A stretch of DNA of 64,000 nt, from the NCBI GenBank assembly GCA_035048485.1, contig CM068583.1:24341341-24405340 (forward strand), in the 5' to 3' direction. A program made the translations under genes and the position numbers. Every line of letters starts with the position of its first letter. The stretch's first letter is position 1. Origin of the DNA: Pteria penguin. Its lineage: Eukaryota > Mollusca > Bivalvia > Pterioida > Pteriidae. The notes below the pieces were generated by a model. That model did no database searches, was not told the origin of the DNA, and worked only from the letters and a program-made list of their open reading frames with translations. Below, in pieces: positions 36,101-45,720 of this stretch.

Positions 36101-39100
36101 TAATGGGCTGTAGTTCTGGAATGGTGATCAGATGACTAAGGATACCCCGCAGGGGGCTGTCGTTCTGGAATGGTGATCAGATGACTAAAGATACCCCCGT
36201 AATGGGCTGTAGTTCTGGAATGGTGATCAGATGACTAAGGATATCCCCGCAATGAGCTGTAGTTCTGGAATGGTGATCAGATGACTAAGGATACCCCCGT
36301 AATGGGCTGTAGTTCTAGAATGGTGATCAGATGACTAAGGATATCCTCGCAATGGGCTGTAGTTATGGAATGGTGATCAGATGACTAAGGATATCCCCGT
36401 AATGGGCTGTCGTTCTGGAATGGTGATCAGATGACTAAGGATACCCCCGTAATGGGCTGTAGTTCTGGAATGGTGATCAGATGACTAAGGATACCCCTGT
36501 AATGGGCTGTAGTTCTGGAATGGTGATCAGATGACTAAGAATACCCCGTAATGGGCTGTAGTTCTGGAATGGTGATCAGATGACTAAGGATACCCCCGTA
36601 ATGGGCTGTAGTTCTGGAATGGTGATCAGATGACTAAGGATACCCCGTAATGGGCTGTAGTTCTGGAATGGTGATCAGATCACTAAGGATACCCCCGTAA
36701 TGGGCTGTAGTTCTGGAATGGTGATCAGATGACTAAGGATACCCCCGTAATGGGCTGTAGTTCTCGAATGGTGATCAGATGACTAAGGATATCCCCGCAA
36801 TGAGCTGTAATTCTGGAATGGTGATCAGATCACTAAGGATAGATACCCCGTAATGGGCTGTTGTTCTGGAATGGTGATCAGATCACTAAGGATACCCCGT
36901 AATGGGCTGTAGTTCTGGAATGGTGATCAGATGACTAAGGGTACCCCGTAATGGGCTGTAGTTCAGAAATGTGATCAGATGACTAAGGATACCTCCGTAA
37001 TGGGCTGTAGTTTTGGAATGGTGATCAGATGACTAAGGATACCCCGTAATGGGCTGTAGTTCTGGAATGGTGATCAGATGACTAAGGATACCCCCGTAAT
37101 GGGCTGTAGTTCTGGAATGGTGATCAGATGACTAAGGATATCCCGTAATGGGCTGTAGTTCAGAAATGTGATCAGATGACTAAGGATACCTCCGTAATGG
37201 GCTGTAGTTCTGGAATGGTGATCAGATAACTAAGGATACCCCCGTAATGGGCTGTAGTTCTGGAATGGTGATCAGATGATTAAGGGTACCCCCGTAATGG
37301 GCTGTAGTTCTGGAATGGTGATCAGATGACTAAGGATACTCCCGTAATGGGCTGTAGTTCTGGAATGGTGATCAGATGACTAAGGATACCCCGTAATGGG
37401 CTGTAGTTCTGGAATGGTGATCAGATGACTAAGGATACCCCTGTAATGGGCTGTAGTTCTGGAATGGTGATCAGATGACTAAGGATATCCCGTAATGGGC
37501 TGTAGTTCTAGAATGGTGATCAGATGACTAAGGATACCCCCGTAAAGGGCTGTAGTTCTGAAATGGTGATCAGATGACGAAGGATACCCCCGTAATGGGC
37601 TGTAGTTCTGGAATTGTGATCAGATGATTAAGGATACCCCCGTAATGGGCTGTAGTTCTGGAATGGTGATCAGATGACTAAGGATACCCCCGTAATGGGC
37701 TGTAGCTCTGGAATGGTGATCAGATGACTAAGGATACCCCCGCAATGGGCTGTAATTCTGGAATGTTGATCAGATAACTAAGGATACCCCCGTAATGGGC
37801 TGTAGTTCTGGAATGGTGATCAGATGACTAAGGATATCCCCGCAATGGGCTGTAGTTCTGGAATGGTGATCAGATGACTAAGGATACCCCCGGAATGAGC
37901 TGTAGTTCTGGAATGGTGATCAGATGACTAAGGATACCCCCGGAATGAGCTGTAATTCTGGAATGGTGATCAGATGACTAAGGATACCCCCGTAATGGGC
38001 TGTAATTCTGGAATGGTGATCAGATGACTAAGGATACCCCCGGAATGAGCTGTAGTTCTGGAATGATGATGAGATGACTAAGGATATCCCCGCAATGGGC
38101 TGAAAGGAACGGAAATCGAACTTAATCTGTATATCATGGTTTGCAAGTTGATAACGATAGTTCTTCATTTACTATCTGAAAATAGTAATACTAACAGACG
38201 GACACACAGATGGACAGGCATGTGGATTGTTTCATACTCTCACCTCTTTATGATGTAGTTGTAATAAGATATGTAGTCTGGGATGTCTACCTTAAGGACT
38301 TAGGAACAAGACGGAAATAAAGTTATTCCTCGAAATACATAAACAAATGAATAAGTAAATTAATGAATGAATAAATGAACAAAAAAGTAAAAAATGAACT
38401 AATAAACAACAACCTCAAAACTAAAAGAAAAGTATAAAACAAACAAACAAACAACAAACAAAACAAAACGAAAGCAAGAAACGAAATGCAGACACTTAAA
38501 TTCATTCATCTGAGTAACAGAGAAAAAGTATTGACCATACCAAAATGCTTTCTTGCATTAGATCGCTTATTTAGAACTAAAATATAACTGCATGATAATA
38601 ACAAAAATAATAATAATACCTGTCCCTCTACTAAATCCTTGTTGTTGGTCAGTTTCACACGAGCAAATGAAATACTCTTCTTCATGAGGTCATCGCCTAG
38701 AAACGGGGACTCGTGGTGGATATAGGGTGCATTGGTGAAAACAATATCTGCTCTTCCTACTGGCATCCATGTCTCGTTGACGTATTTATACCGGATGTTG
38801 TCGGCCGGTACTATTTCCAATATTACGTCATATATCATATCAGAGCTCAGCCCGTCAAACGTCACAGCTATGTACGGAAACATTCTCCTATGAAAGAGAA
38901 TTTTGTATAATAAAGTGTTCAATATAGCCTTACCAATGGGAAAAACGAAGTCAAATAAATTAGTACATTTTGAAGTCTCAGCCTTGTCATAGTTATGTTT
39001 TTATTTATCATAGTGTTATCGTAGTCTTCAAATACATCTGTCGTGTTTTGTGTTGTTCAATGTTTACAGTTTGTCCTTTATCTACTTATGGAGGGTTGTT

Positions 39101-42100
39101 TGTGTTTAATGTTAATCTCAGTTGATTACATTTTTTTCAATGAAAACAAAGTAAATGGGAGGGTAAAGCCCATACATCTCTTAATTAAGCAGATATGCTG
39201 CACATATCAAGACTTTATGCTGAATACTGTGTTGTGAGATATTTTTGTGAAAACCTATACGTCTCATATTCCGTTCACTTTGCCTGGATGTGCGGATTTG
39301 TTTCATGTAATTTCGTCATGTGTTCTTTACAAACAAATTCGGTAAGTTTTTAGTTATTTATAGCGTTTAATATCAGAACGTTGACTTATTCAGAGTAGTT
39401 GAGAAGTAATGTAGAGAAATAAACACGGAAAACACGTGGTTCATAGATGAGGAAAGAAAAGGGAAGAAAACACTAATAAAGAAAACAGGGGAGGACAACT
39501 GTATCACACAGTCCATCCTTCGACGGCGACTATGTTAGTCATGCTACTGATATAGTAACGAATCTGAATATAGTAAAGTTTATATGAAAAGTAAAACGAT
39601 TATGATCAATAGTTACAGTTACGATTTGATCACAAGAAACAATAAAAGATAGCTTTTTCTTGTTTTGAACTACCGCACATCTAGATCAATGTTTAAGATT
39701 TGGAAAGTTCAAATAGTTAGTTTCCATAGCTGTTTGCAGTCGTATACTTGTAAACCTCAGGAATATGAAAATGTATTAATTCATTGTCATGACAACTTTC
39801 AAAGCCATTTTGGGGTTACAGTGATCAGGCGATTAAATGTGCCCCCAGCTACACCGTTGTCGATAACGGCTTTTCCACTAGCGATTCTCGGTCGGCAATA
39901 ATGGTAACGACATGGCGGACACACACTTAGAAATATAAAAAAAAATCTTATGACAAATGTATATATCAGCACGCATGCTGCCATATTGAAATAATGTAAA
40001 TAATAGGCCTGTGATGATTGGCTGCTTGGGGAAGGAAGCCGTCGAATTCTGGAATCTTATTCACAAATAAGTCTAAGTCTAAGAATTGAGACCTAAAATA
40101 TCATGTGTCGAAAGTTTGTCTGTGAATAGCTTGTCAGATATACTGTTTACAAAAATTATTTATTAATTTCTTGGAATTAAAAAAGACACGTGCTACCATA
40201 TAGGTCTCATATCTTAGACTTAGACTTTAAAAGTTTCTTTGTGAATAAGGCCCCTGTGTCGGTGAACGGGACACGCTTGCAAATCAAACGCTACTGACCA
40301 ACAGAAAAGTCGGTTTAACAGATCACAAAACAGACCCTTTTAGCTTTCACGTTTTCTGCGGAATTGACGTATTGAGTGTCAAAATCATCAGTATTCTCGT
40401 AAAATGATGTCGACACAATCAATACGGAGTATCTCAAATATAATAACTTCAACGTACGCACGCACTTCATGACTGTTATGACGTCATATAATTATGACGT
40501 AAGTTGCCCACATAAAAATGCCAACATCGAGAACAATGCATTTGTTAAGTGACTAAACGCAAACCGTGACGGATTTTAGTAGTTGAGAAATTGCGTATTT
40601 TGTATTATAACGTAAATTTTTTTTACGGGAAACGTTATTATTTTCCACTCAACATATCAGCCTAAGGGAAATTTAGGAAAGCCCAGAAGATGCTTGAAAA
40701 TCGCTGCTATCCTGTTAAACAGCATAAAATACAGTGACTTTAGCCACATTTAATTTCAGTGAAAATAAGGAAATCAATGTTTTAGCGAGACGAATTTAAA
40801 GGGGGAGTAAAGGACATAAAGCGACATACCTTCCTCCTCGATTTATTATCATTTCGTTCTGTATCTTCTTAAAGGACTTCCAAAGCCAAGAATCGACAAC
40901 CGTCAACGTCACGCCATCTGTCGTCATGCGTATCGGCCCAGTGTCATCATCTTCTACGTGGTCACCATAGCCAGGCAAACGAAGGATTCCATCATTAACA
41001 ATTTCGTTCTCCTCGCTCGAAGGACTTGATAGTGTTTGTCTTTTATGAGTTAGTTCCACGTTTACGTCATTTATGATCTGACGGCGATCGGAATTCATTT
41101 GCTCAGAGTGGATGATACTCGTATCACTTTGTACCTTGCAGTTGAAAGAAGAACGATGTTCAGAGTTATCAATCATGTCATGTAAGGCTTTGTAGTTTCC
41201 TGCTTCTTCGTTGGATGAGACCGTTAAGACTTTATTTCTCATATCGTCTGAAATTTCACATTCCCCCTTGACATGTTCTATACGCAAAACTTCATTTTTC
41301 ACTGTTTTATTTGACGCTGGGTTTTGAAAGGGTTCTTTTACCTTTACACTCAAGTCTAAAGGCTGAAAATGAAAACAGATTCCTTTTTTCTATCAATTTA
41401 ATTATCTAGATATAACTTTTTGTAATGTTTGGAAATAATCTTTAAATTGTTGTAAAATGAAAAACTTCTGTGGAACCATTCATTATACAGAAGATTATGA
41501 ATACAAAATTCAACATATCCAGAGTATGATCACAGGAATATCTACCGCTTACCTGAACACCTTAAATTTTGTGATCTAACATAATTAATAATGTCAGATT
41601 TTTATCTATTTATTTTACTTTATTTATTTATTTATTTATTTATTTTTTAAGAAAAAGCCCGATTATTTATTTTTCAAATTGCTCGAAACTTTTCATTTCA
41701 AAACAAAAGATCTGGATGAAAACGGCCACCAATTTAGGAAACAATTAGCTTTTTATTCTAATCAAGAGCATTTGAGTGGTTCTAAGGAATTTGAAAGTAT
41801 AAATTTGAGCTAACCATAAAACAGTGATCGATCTTTTCAAATCCGCAAATAGCATCCGCTCACCTCATTGATTTGAGAAAGTGGTTGGTTCGAAATATAA
41901 ATCTAAAAAAAACTTATATTGTTACAAACTGTAACAAACTTCCGTTTAGTGTGTTGTTTCAAAAAAGAATTATATTAGAGTATTCTACACATACACAAAG
42001 ACGTTGTATAAAAGCAAAGTTCCTTTTGTTTCATTTGGATGGATGAACGTCTGTGAGAATTATATAAGCCACACCCCTCCCCCTAAAAACAAAACAAGCA

Positions 42101-42144
42101 AGCAAACCCACAAGACACTAAATACCAAAACCTACCTCGTCCAT
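29939..42144 (-). CDS. T-box transcription factor, complete (435 aa)
   Basis: DNA-binding nuclear regulator. Seven coding exons on the minus strand: 42136-42144, 40830-41362, 38620-38887, 35521-35708, 33200-33252, 32868-32936, 29939-30126; 1,308 nt including TGA, with every phase matching (0,2,0,2,1,1). The start ATG has good context (AACATGG) after an in-frame TGA. Residues 4-10 read PLDLSVK, the CtBP-binding consensus PxDLSxK. Residues 11-150 are low-complexity and acidic/serine-rich. The T-box spans about 154-332: LWKSFKKIQNEMI, RRMFPYIAV, DVILEIVPADNIRYKYVN, YIHHESPFLG, ISFARVKLTNN, LLQSMCKYI, ETTFIAVTAYQN, KITNLKIQNNPFAKAFR. Oddities: SMHKY of most T-boxes is SMCKY, and FSF is followed by an extra LL. 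The 100-residue C-terminus has no domain I know. Subfamily not resolved. Introns carry many repeats. Single exons confirmed only by reading. Confidence 0.93.
31010..31450. repeat. Segmental duplication, left copy (T-box intron 6)
   Basis: Starts TAAGTTGCAATCGGAATAGC and ends AACATGCCACGCTAATGGAG, TTTGCACATGCGCTCTCAAA, GCGAATTTGCC. The same sequence, clearly diverged inside, recurs at 31,850-32,287. Confidence 0.85.
31467..31745 (-). repeat. tRNA-derived SINE, near complete, inside T-box intron 6
   Basis: Inverted copy: (GATT)n tail at about 31,468, the body CACCACGAATATTTCATGCA, AAAGACATCGGCATGACCAG, B box GGGACTCGAACCTCGG at 31,682 and the head ending CCACGCCGGCTT. It has the same structure as the copy at 19,704. 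Confidence 0.88.
31850..32287. repeat. Segmental duplication, right copy (T-box intron 6)
   Basis: TTAGGTTGCAATCGGAATAG through AGTTTGCACATGCGCTCTCA, AAGCGAATTTAC and CAATCGGCC, in the same order as 31,010-31,450. The following sequence (CGGCCTCGGCCG) is not shared. Confidence 0.85.
32868..32936 (-). CDS. T-box gene, exon 6
   Basis: Reads (M)DSSCVSLDVSKEEIPAK QQRVK between acceptor CATTTTAG and donor A|GTAAGT, phase 1. Chosen because phases on both sides agree; sequence has no family hallmark. Confidence 0.72.
33200..33252 (-). CDS. T-box gene, exon 5
   Basis: Completes Arg after FRKS and reads SKKTSRNAKYPEVHEMS; basic residues just after the T-box suggest nuclear localisation. Acceptor ACTTCAG, donor A|GTGAGT, phase 1. 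Confidence 0.8.
33552..33649. repeat. 38-bp tandem duplication
   Basis: TTTTTATATTGTTATCTG, TATTATAGCAGATTTA occurs twice in direct tandem with a third partial start. It lies beside the reverse-transcriptase fossil in T-box intron 4. Confidence 0.85.
33655..34340 (+). pseudogene. Reverse-transcriptase fossil in T-box intron 4
   Basis: Translates in scattered frames as FMHSIQTSKRLHLIGKFN, GTSRYLDEI, YPSELQLNKANTSDKTPF, LDLHIK, YDKRDEIGFPIVNFPYLD, GDIPRLPSYGIYISQFAR, then RLRHRQ. This is the same family as 18,343-18,807 but includes the catalytic YxDD region, here YLDE (33,730-33,741). Several stops and frameshifts. Orientation is antisense to the T-box gene. Confidence 0.75.
34306..34386 (+). 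repeat. 40-bp tandem duplication in the retroelement fossil
   Basis: AGACCATAGGTCTTGTAATG, GGC and GCCTTATA are present twice, 40 bp apart, in direct orientation. Confidence 0.85.
34735..34870 (+). repeat. 3' tail of the retroelement, second copy
   Basis: TTAACCACACCA, GACCGTCCTAAGTCG, CATCGTAACTGCAGTACAA, ATATTTTTGTAATGT; matches 2,905-3,060. It lies downstream of the reverse-transcriptase fossil on the same strand. Confidence 0.6.
35521..35708 (-). CDS. T-box gene, exon 4 (C-terminal T-box)
   Basis: VLLQSMCKYIMKISVVEREE, QRRVFSFLLKETTFIAVTAY, QNSKITNLKIQNNPFAKAFR, KS. Acceptor CTTTTATCTAG, donor AG|GTACGT (phase 2). ETTFIAVTAYQN and NNPFAKAFR are T-box hallmarks. The preceding intron is 2.9 kb, three quarters of it minisatellite. 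Confidence 0.95.
35877..38101. repeat. Minisatellite of ~50-bp units, about 45 copies (T-box intron 3)
   Basis: Unit: GATCAGATGACTAAGGATAC, CCCCGTAATGGGCTGTAGTT, CTGGAATGGT. Unit length is 50 bp, or 49 bp where one C is lost; variants include GATATCCCCGCAATGAGCTG, CGTTCTGG and a 4-bp insertion near 36,841. It fills about 2.2 of the 2.9 kb between the two exons that encode the T-box. No conserved reading frame: 49- and 50-bp units mix, so frame is lost. Confidence 0.98.
38620..38887 (-). CDS. T-box gene, exon 3 (central T-box)
   Basis: Completes the Arg codon and reads RRMFPYIAVTFDGLSSDMIY, DVILEIVPADNIRYKYVN, YIHHESPFLGDDLMKKSISF, ARVKLTNNKDLVEGQ. Acceptor TTTCATAG, donor CAG|GTATTA, phase 0. 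This block alone identifies the family. Confidence 0.95.
40058..40252. repeat. ~195-bp foldback element in T-box intron 2
   Basis: Left arm CTTATTCACAAATAAGTC, TAAGTCTAAGAATTGAGACC; right arm AGGTCTCATATCTTAGACTT, AGACTTTAAAAGTTTCTTTG, TGAATAAG, which is its reverse complement with an insertion. No coding capacity. Confidence 0.85.
40830..41362 (-). CDS. T-box gene, exon 2
   Basis: 177 codons from PLDLSVKVKEPFQNP to the start of the T-box (VTLTVVDSWLWKSFKKIQNE, MIINRGGR). Acceptor TTTTCAG, donor AG|GTATGT (phase 2). The middle is rich in Ser, Asn, Glu and Asp and predicted disordered by composition; it contains GPIRMTTDGVTLTV leading into the domain. Confidence 0.9.
42136..42144 (-). CDS. 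T-box gene, exon 1 (start codon, 3 codons)
   Basis: ATG GAC GAG followed by GTAGGT donor, phase 0. Chosen because exon 2 begins in phase 0 with CCT TTA GAC after CAG and no ATG is available in exon 2 before the motif; the join gives MDEPLDLSVK. In-frame TGA upstream. Confidence 0.72.
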
Positions 42145-42358
42145 GTTCAATCCGGAGACGTTTCATGCAAAAATGAAATATGTCCTCACGGAAGCTCTAT
42201 AACCATAGAGGGTGTGATAATAACGGCAAATTTCGAGTCACCAACGCAAGCAGAACGGAAAGTGTGAAACAATGATCGCATCTGCTCATATTCTCAAATG
42301 TGTGAATGATTTTCAATGAAGCTATTATCTCACACATATTCCACATAATGTCTCGTTC

Positions 42359-42552
42359 TCAGTTTGCCTTGTTATTGACCATGTAGTGTATAGGGTCTTC
42401 GCAGCGTGTTTCACACCTTTCGTCAAATGTAGGTAGATATAACGCCTGGCATTTACAGGTAGCCAAATACCGCCTTTCTAGTACACAATATCGTTCATTT
42501 AGCGCAAAAAATCTACCTTTGGTGTACATAAATGTGGACATATCGCACACCT
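42359..42552 (-). CDS. Possible terminal exon of an unidentified secreted, Cys-rich protein
   Basis: After acceptor TATCACTTACAG the frame reads (x)VCDMSTFMYTKGRFFALN, ERYCVLERRYLATCKCQ, ALYLPTFDERCETRCEDP, then a stop after NKAN. The spacing C-x9-C-x-C-x11-C is like the second half of an EGF module, though the first half lacks a cysteine. I found no upstream exon. It lies immediately 5' of the T-box start on the same strand, so it could also be spurious. Confidence 0.3.
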
Positions 42553-42816
42553 CTGTAAGTGATAGATATCAAATCTATTGTATACGTGATATATACCTCG
42601 CTAATCGATCTGCAATTATAACACTGTAGTCATTCTAACAAAGAATAGGAGGTGCAAAATTTCTATAGTAAAAGCTGTTGCTACAGTTACCATTCAGAGC
42701 ATTTTGTTCTCTACCTAATTTCTTGCAATGTAATCAATGCAACATTAGAAAGGACATACCCATTCTGGCAAATCACTACAATATTCTTCTATATTAGTAG
42801 TGCAGTCGACAGAGAT

Positions 42817-42818
<2 letters not shown>

Positions 42819-42901
<83 letters not shown>

Positions 42902-42918
42902 GTAATAATAATAATAAT
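42819..42918. repeat. (AAT)n microsatellite
   Basis: About 32 units with one AGT interruption near the right end. Confidence 0.95.
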
Positions 42919-43062
42919 TCTTTAATTTTAGAAGGTAACTCAGTTAGTTTACACTATTCTTCCCTGAGGACTTATGCAAAATATTAAACACAGAAACAGA
43001 AACATTTATACACAGAAATGATATAACTTACTAATATAAGAATGTTGTATCTATTTGTGCTT

Positions 43063-43207
43063 ATACATATATACATACATACACATATATGCATATACAT
43101 ACACACACATATACATACACATATACATATATACATACATACATACATACATACATACATACATACATACACATACACACACATACATACATACATACAT
43201 ACATACA

Positions 43208-43239
<32 letters not shown>

Positions 43240-43291
43240 CATACATAAAATGATATACACACATATACATACATACACACATATATACGTC
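43063..43291. repeat. (ACAT)n microsatellite, compound
   Basis: ACAT units with ATAT and ACAC variants over about 230 bp. The 68- to 141-residue ORFs of YIHT or CMYV repeats on both strands are artefacts. Confidence 0.95.
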
Positions 43292-43536
43292 ATCATCGTT
43301 TTGATATAATAAAGTTAAAGAGTGCATTCTTAAATATTGACAGACTACTGGATGTCCTAATGTGGAGGGGGAGATTATTCCAAATTTGCACTCCTGTGTA
43401 TTGAAATGTTCCTTTGAATAATTCATTATTATGGTGCGGGAAATAATTTCCTGTTCGTAGTAAGGTGGTATATTCCTATCATCCACTAACTGGACTGTTA
43501 TGTTGACTTGTTAGAAAATCATGTCGACTTAGGGAA

Positions 43537-43746
43537 CAACCATTTGATTTTAGGGGGGGGGGGGGGCAGGAAGACTTTGCAAAAAAAAAAGGAAGTCCGG
43601 TTCAAATTTTGGGGAAAAATAATAACACCCCCCCCCCAATTAATAAATAAATAAAAAATAATAATAACCCGGCTCTGAAATTGGGCAAACAAATATTCAC
43701 GCCGATGAAAGTCTTCTTACTCCCCCCTTAAAAATCAAATGGTTGC
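43537..43746. repeat. ~210-bp foldback element with G-run/C-run arms
   Basis: CAACCATTTGATTTTAGGGG ... GAAGACTTTG at left; CGATGAAAGTCTTCTTACTC, CCCCCTTAAAAATCAAATGG, TTG at right, its reverse complement. Confidence 0.85.
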
Positions 43747-43748
43747 TC

Positions 43749-43885
43749 GCTTATCAGATAATTTCGAATAGTCAGTAATGTCGATTTGTCAAATAATTAC
43801 GAATAGTCAGTAATGTCAACTTGTCAGATAATTACGAGTAGTCAATGATATCGACTTGTCAGACAATAATTTCAATATACATGTA
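43749..43885. repeat. ~41-bp tandem repeat, three units plus a partial
   Basis: Unit TATCAGATAATTTCGAATAG, TCAGTAATGTCGATTTG with small changes. Confidence 0.8.
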
Positions 43886-45574
43886 ATTATCTGGCAAGTG
43901 GATAGTAAAACCGTTGTCGTAGGAAAGTGTGAGCCTGGATGTTTCCAAAGCTTTATTTTTTATCGAAGACATAAAAGTATCTATGTCTCTGGGGTTTTTT
44001 TTATCTATTTCTAATTTCTTCATTTTATTTGTATTTATTTATTTTATTTATTTCTTTTTTTTATTATTATTATTATTATTTTTTTTTTTTTTTTTTTTGC
44101 CTCTAAGAAATATGCCACCACACGGATGTTATTTTTATGTGCTCCATTTACAAGTCTACATCCAGAGTTGTCGTTCTTAGTACTTACCCAAATCAGAGAC
44201 ATAGATACTTTCAATGGAGTGCATTTTCAAAATGGCAAACCATTCCGGGAGATTCCTCTTAAGGAGGTTTTTTTTTGTGATGAGGGTATTATGTATTTAT
44301 TTATTCTTTCTTGTTTTCTTTTGTTTTTTGTTATTATATTTATTTTTTATGGGTTTTCCCTCACATTTTGGTTGGGCCAAGGATAACTCCCCCAGTTGGA
44401 ATATTAAAGTAAATTCAATAGCAAATGCATTTATTGTTCAAATTAGAATGTAGAATTTTAAGTGCAAGACATAAATCTTTGTGGCCTTGTTTGTCAATGA
44501 AATTATGAATACTTCACTCACCAACTCATTGGGGCAAATTCATCAACAAAATTGCTTCTCAAAACATTTACTACTATTTATTTGATACTGGTGGAAACCA
44601 GATTCTAAACACTGTTCATTCTTATATCCTTAACGATCCCACTACTTACTGCAGCCGAACATTTTCTGTGTAAATACATGATCTTAACACATGTATATAA
44701 ATGTATTTAAAAAAAATAAGAAGAATAATTCATAATTCTCAATTCCCATTTTAATTTCTTGTTCGACATCTAAAGTACAGTCTTGGCCCGTCTCTAGTGT
44801 CTAGTGATGCTCGTTTTATTTGAATTTAAAATCATTGGACTTACTAACAAATGTCGAACAATCCGATAAATTTGAATATTAAAATGAACAACAGCGTTAC
44901 CTTAATATATTCATAGTACATAAAATCACATTTTCACGTGGGACTAAACATTCAACTATTTTGATCTATTAGTATGGGATTTTTGGTGTACAAGTAAACA
45001 TTGCCAGATTTTGGGAGAGTTTGCTCGACATAGATCTACCGGCAACATACTTCTGTACATTGTAAGTGAACTGAACTCGGCTCATTGACATGGGTACATG
45101 GGTATCATAAGAATACAAATTCTCTCTGTATGGGTCTGATATATTGGACTATGCTAAGCTCTGCGATCACTCCGATGTATGCATCATTAAGAAAAAAGCG
45201 ACGTTTTCGAAGAGCCAAGAATGTGTTAAATCAAATCATCAATTCAAAGCGAAGAGAATAACCTTTCTCAATACTTGTCCTTAATTGAGAATAAATATAT
45301 ATGTTTATGGTATGTTATATTGATATCCATAACATTAATATTATGAAATGTAAAAAAGTACGCTTTTCCGTGGCTGTATATCGATTTAACTCTATGGTAT
45401 CACATTGTCTTTTTGTACAGAGTAGACTGTATAGGGTATACGGTAACTATGCGGTTTGCTTTCTATACGCAAATGGATTCAATCTGCAGTAATTTAATAA
45501 TAGTTAATGAGTTACATGAAATCTATACGTACGAGTATTATGTAACTTTTGTTATCTTTTTCTTCCTTTCAACC

Positions 45575-45720
45575 AAATGTTAAGAGCTCGTCTTGCTATT
45601 CGGGTTCGATTCCCGGTAGCGCCACTATATTTAAGAGGTCGTGATACATGCATGACTGAAAAATGTTAAAAGCGACGTAAAAAACCCCAATCCACCAACC
45701 GTCAACGAAGTGGTCACATG
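45575..45720 (+). repeat. tRNA-like SINE head fragment
   Basis: GAGCTCGTCTTGCTATTC, GGGTTCGATTCCCGGTAGCG (B box) then a short tail with AAAAGCGACGTAAAAAACC. It lacks the SINE body seen at 19,704, so may be another tRNA-related family. Confidence 0.5.

Noticed and set aside
35877..38101. CRISPR-like array
   Set aside because: The units are contiguous 49-50 bp tandem copies without unique spacers, in a eukaryotic intron.
38244..38290. A 47-nt exon with good splice sites that fits between T-box exons 3 and 4 in phase
   Set aside because: Extending exon 4 right to acceptor TCTAG at 35,709 recovers LLQSMCKY, the expected T-box block, directly after exon 3 in phase 0. The extra exon would displace it.
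42984..43486. Overlapping ORFs of Tyr-Ile-His-Thr and Cys-Met-Tyr-Val repeats
   Set aside because: They are all six-frame readings of the ACAT microsatellite.
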